This document shows positions 60,413-64,000 of a DNA stretch of 64,000 nt, piece by piece. Below the pieces are notes generated by a model. The model saw only the letters and a list, made by a program, of their open reading frames with translations. It did not search any database and was not told the origin of the DNA. This DNA comes from Pseudomonas marginalis (GTDB lineage Bacteria > Pseudomonadota > Gammaproteobacteria > Pseudomonadales > Pseudomonadaceae). Within the stretch, counting starts at the first letter, position 1, and each line of letters begins with the position of its first letter. Both the position numbers and the translations under genes were made by a program. The DNA lies in contig NZ_VTFG01000001.1 in assembly GCF_008692035.1 (NCBI RefSeq), forward strand, positions 2,170,001-2,234,000, in the 5' to 3' direction.

Positions 60413-62578
60413 GTGCTTTCCCGTCTGTTTGCCCTGCCCTGCTGTTTCCTGATCGCCCTGCTCACGCTGCTGCCGCTCTCGTCCGCCCAAGCGGTGGGCC
60501 TGCCCGGGCTGCTCGGCACCACCAAGGCCCAACCCCAGGCCGACGTGCCGTTGGGGCAGTCGCTGGACGAGGTGATCAAGACCCTGGAAAACGACCAGCA
60601 ACGCACCCAGTTGCTGAGCGACTTGAAGAAGCTGCGCGCCGCTACCCAGAAGGCCCAGCCCGCCGCCGAGCAAGGCGTGCTCGGGCTGATCGGCAGTACG
60701 CTGTCGGGCCTGGAGCAGCAGTTCTCCGGCGCCGACAGCCCGCTGGGGCGCTGGTCGAATGAAATCGACCTGGCCAAGGACGAACTCAGCGCCCTGATGC
60801 TGCCGGCCAGCGAATGGCTGCCGATCATTTTCGGCTTTGCAGTGATTCTCGCGGTATGGAGCCTGCTGGCAGCCGCGTTGATCTGGCTGAGCCACCGGGT
60901 ACGCGAGCGCTTCGGCCTGCCCGAGGAGTTGCCGCAACACCCGCGTACCTGGGACATGCTGCGCTTCGCCCTGCGCAAGCTGGGGCCCTGGCTGATCGCG
61001 CTGGTGATCACGGTTTACCTGAGCTACGCCCTGCCCTCGTCCCTGGGCAAATCCCTGGCGATGGTGCTGGCGTATGCGCTGGTGGTCGGCACCTGTTTCT
61101 CGGCGATCTGCGTGATTGCCTTCTCCCTGCTCGACGGCCCGCACCGCCACCGCGCGCTGTATATCCTGCGCCACCAGGCGTTCCGCCCGCTGTGGTGGAT
61201 CGGCAGCTTTGCCGCCTTCGGTGAAGCCTTGAGCGACCCGCGGCTGGTGGCTGCGCTCGGCCAGCACCTGGCCCACACCGCAGCGACCGTCGCCAATGTG
61301 ATGGCCGCGCTGTCCACCGGCGTGTTCATCCTGCGTTTCCGACGGCCGATCGCCCACCTGATCCGCAACCAGCCCCTGTCGCGCCGCCTGACCCGCCGCG
61401 CCCTCAGCGACACCATCGAGATCGTCGGCACCTTCTGGTACATCCCCGCCTTGCTGTTGGTGGGCATCTCGCTGTTCGCCACCTTCGTCTCCGCCGGCGA
61501 CACCAGCACCGCCCTGCGCCAGTCGCTGTTGTGCACGGTGTTGCTGGTGTTGTGCATGGTGATCAACGGCCTGGTGCGGCGCCACGCACTCAAGCCGCAA
61601 CGGGGGCACAAGCGCCATGCGCTGTACTCCGAACGCCTGAAAAGCTTCGTCTACACCCTCGCCCACCTGGTGGTGTGGCTGGTGTTTATCGAACTCGGGC
61701 TGCGGGTCTGGGGCCTGTCGCTGATCCGCTTTACCGAAGGCGACGGCCATGAAATCAGCGTCAAGCTGTTCGGCCTGGGCGGCACGCTGCTATTTGCCTG
61801 GTTGATCTGGATCCTCAGCGACACCGCCATCCATCACGCCCTCACCCGCTCGCGCAAAGGCCTGGCCAATGCCCGCGCGCAGACCATGATGCCGCTGATC
61901 CGCAACGTGCTGTTCGTGACCATCTTCATCATCGCCGCCATCGTCGCCCTGGCGAACATGGGCATGAACGTCACGCCACTGCTGGCCGGTGCCGGTGTGA
62001 TCGGCCTGGCCATCGGTTTTGGTGCGCAGTCACTGGTGGCCGACTTGATCACCGGCCTGTTCATCATCATCGAAGACTCCCTGGCCATCGATGACTACGT
62101 GGACGTCGGCGGCCACCTCGGCACCGTCGAAGGCCTGACCATCCGTACCGTGCGCCTGCGCGACATTGACGGCATCGTGCACACCATCCCGTTCAGCGAG
62201 ATCAAGAGCATCAAGAACTACTCGCGGGAGTTCGGCTATGCGATCTTCCGGGTGGCGATCCCGTACAACATGGAAATCGACGATGCGATCAAGCTGATGC
62301 GCGATGTCGGCCAGAAAATGCGCAACGATCCGCTGCAACGCCGCAATATCTGGTCGCCGCTGGAGATCCAGGGGGTGGAAAGCTTCGAGTCAGGCAGTGC
62401 GATCCTGCGCGCGCGCTTCAAGACGGCGCCGATCAAGCAGTGGGAAGTGTCGCGGGCGTTCAACCTGTCGCTGAAGCGGCATCTGGATGAAGCCGGTCTG
62501 GACCTGGCCACGCCGCGCTTGAGTGTGCAGGTGGTGACGGGGGCTGCGGGGGGGTTGGAGAAGGACAAGAACGCGTAA
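60413..62578 (+). CDS. Large MscS-family mechanosensitive channel
   Basis: The 721-residue protein starts at GTG 60413, with a signal peptide (MLSRLFALPCCFLIALLTLL, cut after AQA). A periplasmic domain of about 100 residues follows, then about ten transmembrane helices. The C-terminal MscS core has the pore helix GMNVTPLLAGAGVIGLAIGF near residue 520 and the beta domain GFGAQSLVADLITGLFIIIE. The build resembles YbiO-like large channels. It should open under hypo-osmotic stress, with no sign of a specific solute. Confidence 0.92.
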   Translation: MLSRLFALPCCFLIALLTLLPLSSAQAVGLPGLLGTTKAQPQADVPLGQSLDEVIKTLENDQQRTQLLSDLKKLRAATQKAQPAAEQGVLGLIGSTLSGLEQQFSGADSPLGRWSNEIDLAKDELSALMLPASEWLPIIFGFAVILAVWSLLAAALIWLSHRVRERFGLPEELPQHPRTWDMLRFALRKLGPWLIALVITVYLSYALPSSLGKSLAMVLAYALVVGTCFSAICVIAFSLLDGPHRHRALYILRHQAFRPLWWIGSFAAFGEALSDPRLVAALGQHLAHTAATVANVMAALSTGVFILRFRRPIAHLIRNQPLSRRLTRRALSDTIEIVGTFWYIPALLLVGISLFATFVSAGDTSTALRQSLLCTVLLVLCMVINGLVRRHALKPQRGHKRHALYSERLKSFVYTLAHLVVWLVFIELGLRVWGLSLIRFTEGDGHEISVKLFGLGGTLLFAWLIWILSDTAIHHALTRSRKGLANARAQTMMPLIRNVLFVTIFIIAAIVALANMGMNVTPLLAGAGVIGLAIGFGAQSLVADLITGLFIIIEDSLAIDDYVDVGGHLGTVEGLTIRTVRLRDIDGIVHTIPFSEIKSIKNYSREFGYAIFRVAIPYNMEIDDAIKLMRDVGQKMRNDPLQRRNIWSPLEIQGVESFESGSAILRARFKTAPIKQWEVSRAFNLSLKRHLDEAGLDLATPRLSVQVVTGAAGGLEKDKNA

Positions 62579-62599
62579 GGTCAGGGCGAATGTGATGAG

Positions 62600-62837
62600 C
62601 TTGTTGTGGTTTGTGGTGAACTTATTGTGGTGAGCGGGCTTGTTGTGGTGAGCGGGCTTGCCCCGCGCTGGGCTGCGAAGCAGCCCCACTCTAGAAGCAC
62701 TCGGTGTATCAGACATAACTCAGCGGCTGGTTTTGGGGCTGCTGCGCAGCCCAGCGCGGGGCAAGCCCGCTCACCACAACAAGCCCGCTTGCCACAAAAA
62801 GCCTGCTTGCCACAACAGGCCCGCCCACCATAACAGG
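62600..62837. repeat. REPIN with tandem 18-bp units on both flanks
   Basis: The core is GAGCGGGCTTGCCCCGCGCT mirrored by AGCGCGGGGCAAGCCCGCTC, with GGGCTGCG and CGCAGCCC inner arms. On the left, two 18-bp units (CTTATTGTGGTGAGCGGG, CTTGTTGTGGTGAGCGGG at 62621-62656) precede it, and a 21-bp variant at 62600-62620 comes before those. On the right, four units of 18 bp (62766-62837) follow in inverted sense. The element lies between the convergent MscS-type and MbtH-type genes. Confidence 0.85.
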
Positions 62838-62859
62838 CCGGCCTACTGAAGGTTTTGCG

Positions 62860-63081
62860 TCAGGCCAGCGTTGCGCCGTCCATCTTCTGGCGCAGGCTCA
62901 ACGGACGCATATCGGTCCAGGTTTCTTCGATGTAGGCCAGGCACTCTTTCTTCAGGCCGCTCTTGCCCACGGTGCGCCAGCCTTCCGGCACGGCCTTGTA
63001 GTCGGGCCAGATGGAATACTGTTCTTCATGGTTGACCACTACCTGAAACAGGATGTCGTCGCGGTCAAATACTGAGGTCAT
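62860..63081 (-). CDS. MbtH-like protein
   Basis: The 73-residue protein starts [20 protein letters not shown] at 63081. The MbtH signature residues are clear: [20 protein letters not shown], then [14 protein letters not shown]. MbtH proteins bind and activate the adenylation domains of non-ribosomal peptide synthetases. With pvdH beside it, the pyoverdine synthetases are the likely partners. The gene lies 82 bp downstream of pvdH. Confidence 0.95.
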   Translation of the reverse strand: MTSVFDRDDILFQVVVNHEEQYSIWPDYKAVPEGWRTVGKSGLKKECLAYIEETWTDMRPLSLRQKMDGATLA

Positions 63082-63163
63082 TGCTGTTCTCCATCGCTCA
63101 AAGGCTGGCTGCGCACCATGCGCAGCGCTGATATCTGTAGAAACGTACCAACACGCCAAAAAA

Positions 63164-64000
63164 TTAGAGGCTGGCGACGGCTGCCGCCAGGGCGCGCCCG
63201 AAGATCTCGGCCACGCGGTCGATCTCGGCAGCGGTGATCACCAGGGGCGGCAGGAAGCGCACTACGCTGCCATGCCGGCCGCCCAGCTCGAGGATCAGGC
63301 CACGCTTGAGGCATTCGCGCTGTACCAGCGGCGCCAGCTGGCGATGCACCGGCGGGTGGCCCTGGATATCCAGGGTGCCGTCCGGGTCCACCAGTTCCAC
63401 ACCGAGCATCAGCCCGCGCCCGCGAATATCCCCCAGGTGCGGGTAGTCACGCTGCAGGATGCGCAGGTGTTCGCCGAGGCGCTCGCCCATGGCGGTCGCA
63501 TGGCCGGCCAGGTCGTGCTCCTTGAGGTAGCGCATCACCGCCGAACCGGCCGCCATGGCCATCTGATTGCCACGGAATGTCCCGGCATGGGCGCCCGGCA
63601 GCCAGGTGTCGAGCCAGTCGCGATACACCACCACCGCCAACGGCAGGCTGCCGCCGATGGCCTTGGACATCACCACCACATCCGGAATGATGCCGGCGTG
63701 CTCGAAGGCAAACATCTTGCCGGTACGGCCGAAACCGCTCTGAATCTCATCGACAATCAACGCCACGCCGGCCTGTTCGGTGATACGCCGCAGGCCGCGC
63801 AGCCAGTCGAGATCGGCCGGGATCACCCCGCCCTCGCCCTGCACCACTTCGACAATCACCGCCGCCGGCAGCAACACCCCGGCTTCAGGATCGTTGAGCA
63901 GGTTTTCCAGGTAATGCAGGTTGACCCGCACGCCTTCTGCGCCGCCGAGACCGAACGGGCAACGGTAGTCGTAAGGGAATGGCAAAAACTGCACGCCATT
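63164..64000 (-). CDS. pvdH: L-2,4-diaminobutyrate:2-oxoglutarate 4-aminotransferase, C-terminal part
   Basis: About 278 C-terminal residues lie in the window; the 5' end runs past base 64000. Class III aminotransferase features are seen: [30 protein letters not shown], and the PLP lysine in [28 protein letters not shown] follows. The enzyme makes diaminobutyrate from aspartate semialdehyde, a building block of the pyoverdine chromophore. The neighbouring MbtH gene supports pvdH over ectB, although EctB and other DABA aminotransferases share these motifs. Confidence 0.88.
   Translation of the reverse strand, partial: NGVQFLPFPYDYRCPFGLGGAEGVRVNLHYLENLLNDPEAGVLLPAAVIVEVVQGEGGVIPADLDWLRGLRRITEQAGVALIVDEIQSGFGRTGKMFAFEHAGIIPDVVVMSKAIGGSLPLAVVVYRDWLDTWLPGAHAGTFRGNQMAMAAGSAVMRYLKEHDLAGHATAMGERLGEHLRILQRDYPHLGDIRGRGLMLGVELVDPDGTLDIQGHPPVHRQLAPLVQRECLKRGLILELGGRHGSVVRFLPPLVITAAEIDRVAEIFGRALAAAVASL

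Noticed and set aside
62766..62837. Regularly spaced 18-bp units resembling a CRISPR array
   Set aside because: The units are adjacent with no spacers, degenerate and part of a REP element; no cas gene is present.

Overview
The window looks like a chromosomal segment of a Pseudomonas of the P. fluorescens group. The grounds are strong GC-rich codon bias, a pyoverdine-type end (an MbtH-like protein next to a PvdH-type diaminobutyrate aminotransferase), the N-acetylglutaminylglutamine amide (NAGGN) osmolyte genes, DUF3509 and DUF3309 small proteins, and many intergenic hairpins of the TGTGGGAGGG and GTGAGCGGGCTTG types. The gene order aroC, MFS transporter, mtnD-like, with prmB, isochorismatase-like, Smr and folE close by, is as I remember it from P. 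aeruginosa. I saw no tRNA, rRNA, CRISPR array, transposase or phage gene.

Layout. 1-2245: polyphosphate:AMP phosphotransferase (partial) divergent from mnmC. 2254-7074: a 1606-residue protein on the minus strand with leucine-rich repeats and a C-terminal NEL-type E3 ubiquitin ligase domain. 7385-12184: NAGGN operon (asparagine-synthase-like amidotransferase, GNAT/ATP-grasp synthetase, M42 peptidase). It is followed by YheU, a CsrA/Rsm paralogue, an SDR, DUF3309, an LTA-synthase-like membrane sulfatase, small membrane proteins, an ankyrin protein and a FATP-type acyl-CoA ligase. 20211-22907: DUF3509, a divergent LysR/SDR pair and a stand-alone LuxR-type DNA-binding protein. 23118-31922: chorismate synthase, MFS transporter, a degenerate acireductone dioxygenase, prmB, an isochorismatase-like hydrolase, Smr, folE and a glutaredoxin-like protein.

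31970-38288: a CitMHS transporter with a split AtuA-type enzyme and a LysR regulator, then a GST/aminotransferase operon divergent from a MarR regulator. 38480-53597: a purine-catabolism region with AzgA-type permease, LysE exporter, uraH, puuE, uraD, alc, allA, puuD, an NCS2 xanthine/urate-type permease and a Tsx-type outer-membrane channel. Together these could carry nucleosides and purine bases across both membranes and take urate through 5-hydroxyisourate, OHCU, allantoin and allantoate to glyoxylate and urea. A second giant DUF6543 (dermonecrotic-toxin-like) gene of 1740 codons sits inside this region. 53644-62578: patatin, a lauroyl acyltransferase, minCDE, a pseudouridine synthase, an M18 aminopeptidase and an MscS-type channel. 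62860-64000: MbtH and PvdH, the edge of a pyoverdine locus.

Most notable: (a) the mtnD relic has lost the His-x-His metal ligands and has no mtnB or mtnC beside it; (b) the two giant toxin/effector-like genes are placed among housekeeping genes; (c) near-identical TTGTAYACAA palindromes lie upstream of the azgA-type gene, puuE and uraH, which suggests one shared regulator; (d) two GTCAA-N5-TTGAC operators lie exactly 42 bp apart in the MarR/aminotransferase intergenic region; (e) a 15-bp module is swapped in and out of the loops of two different intergenic hairpin families.
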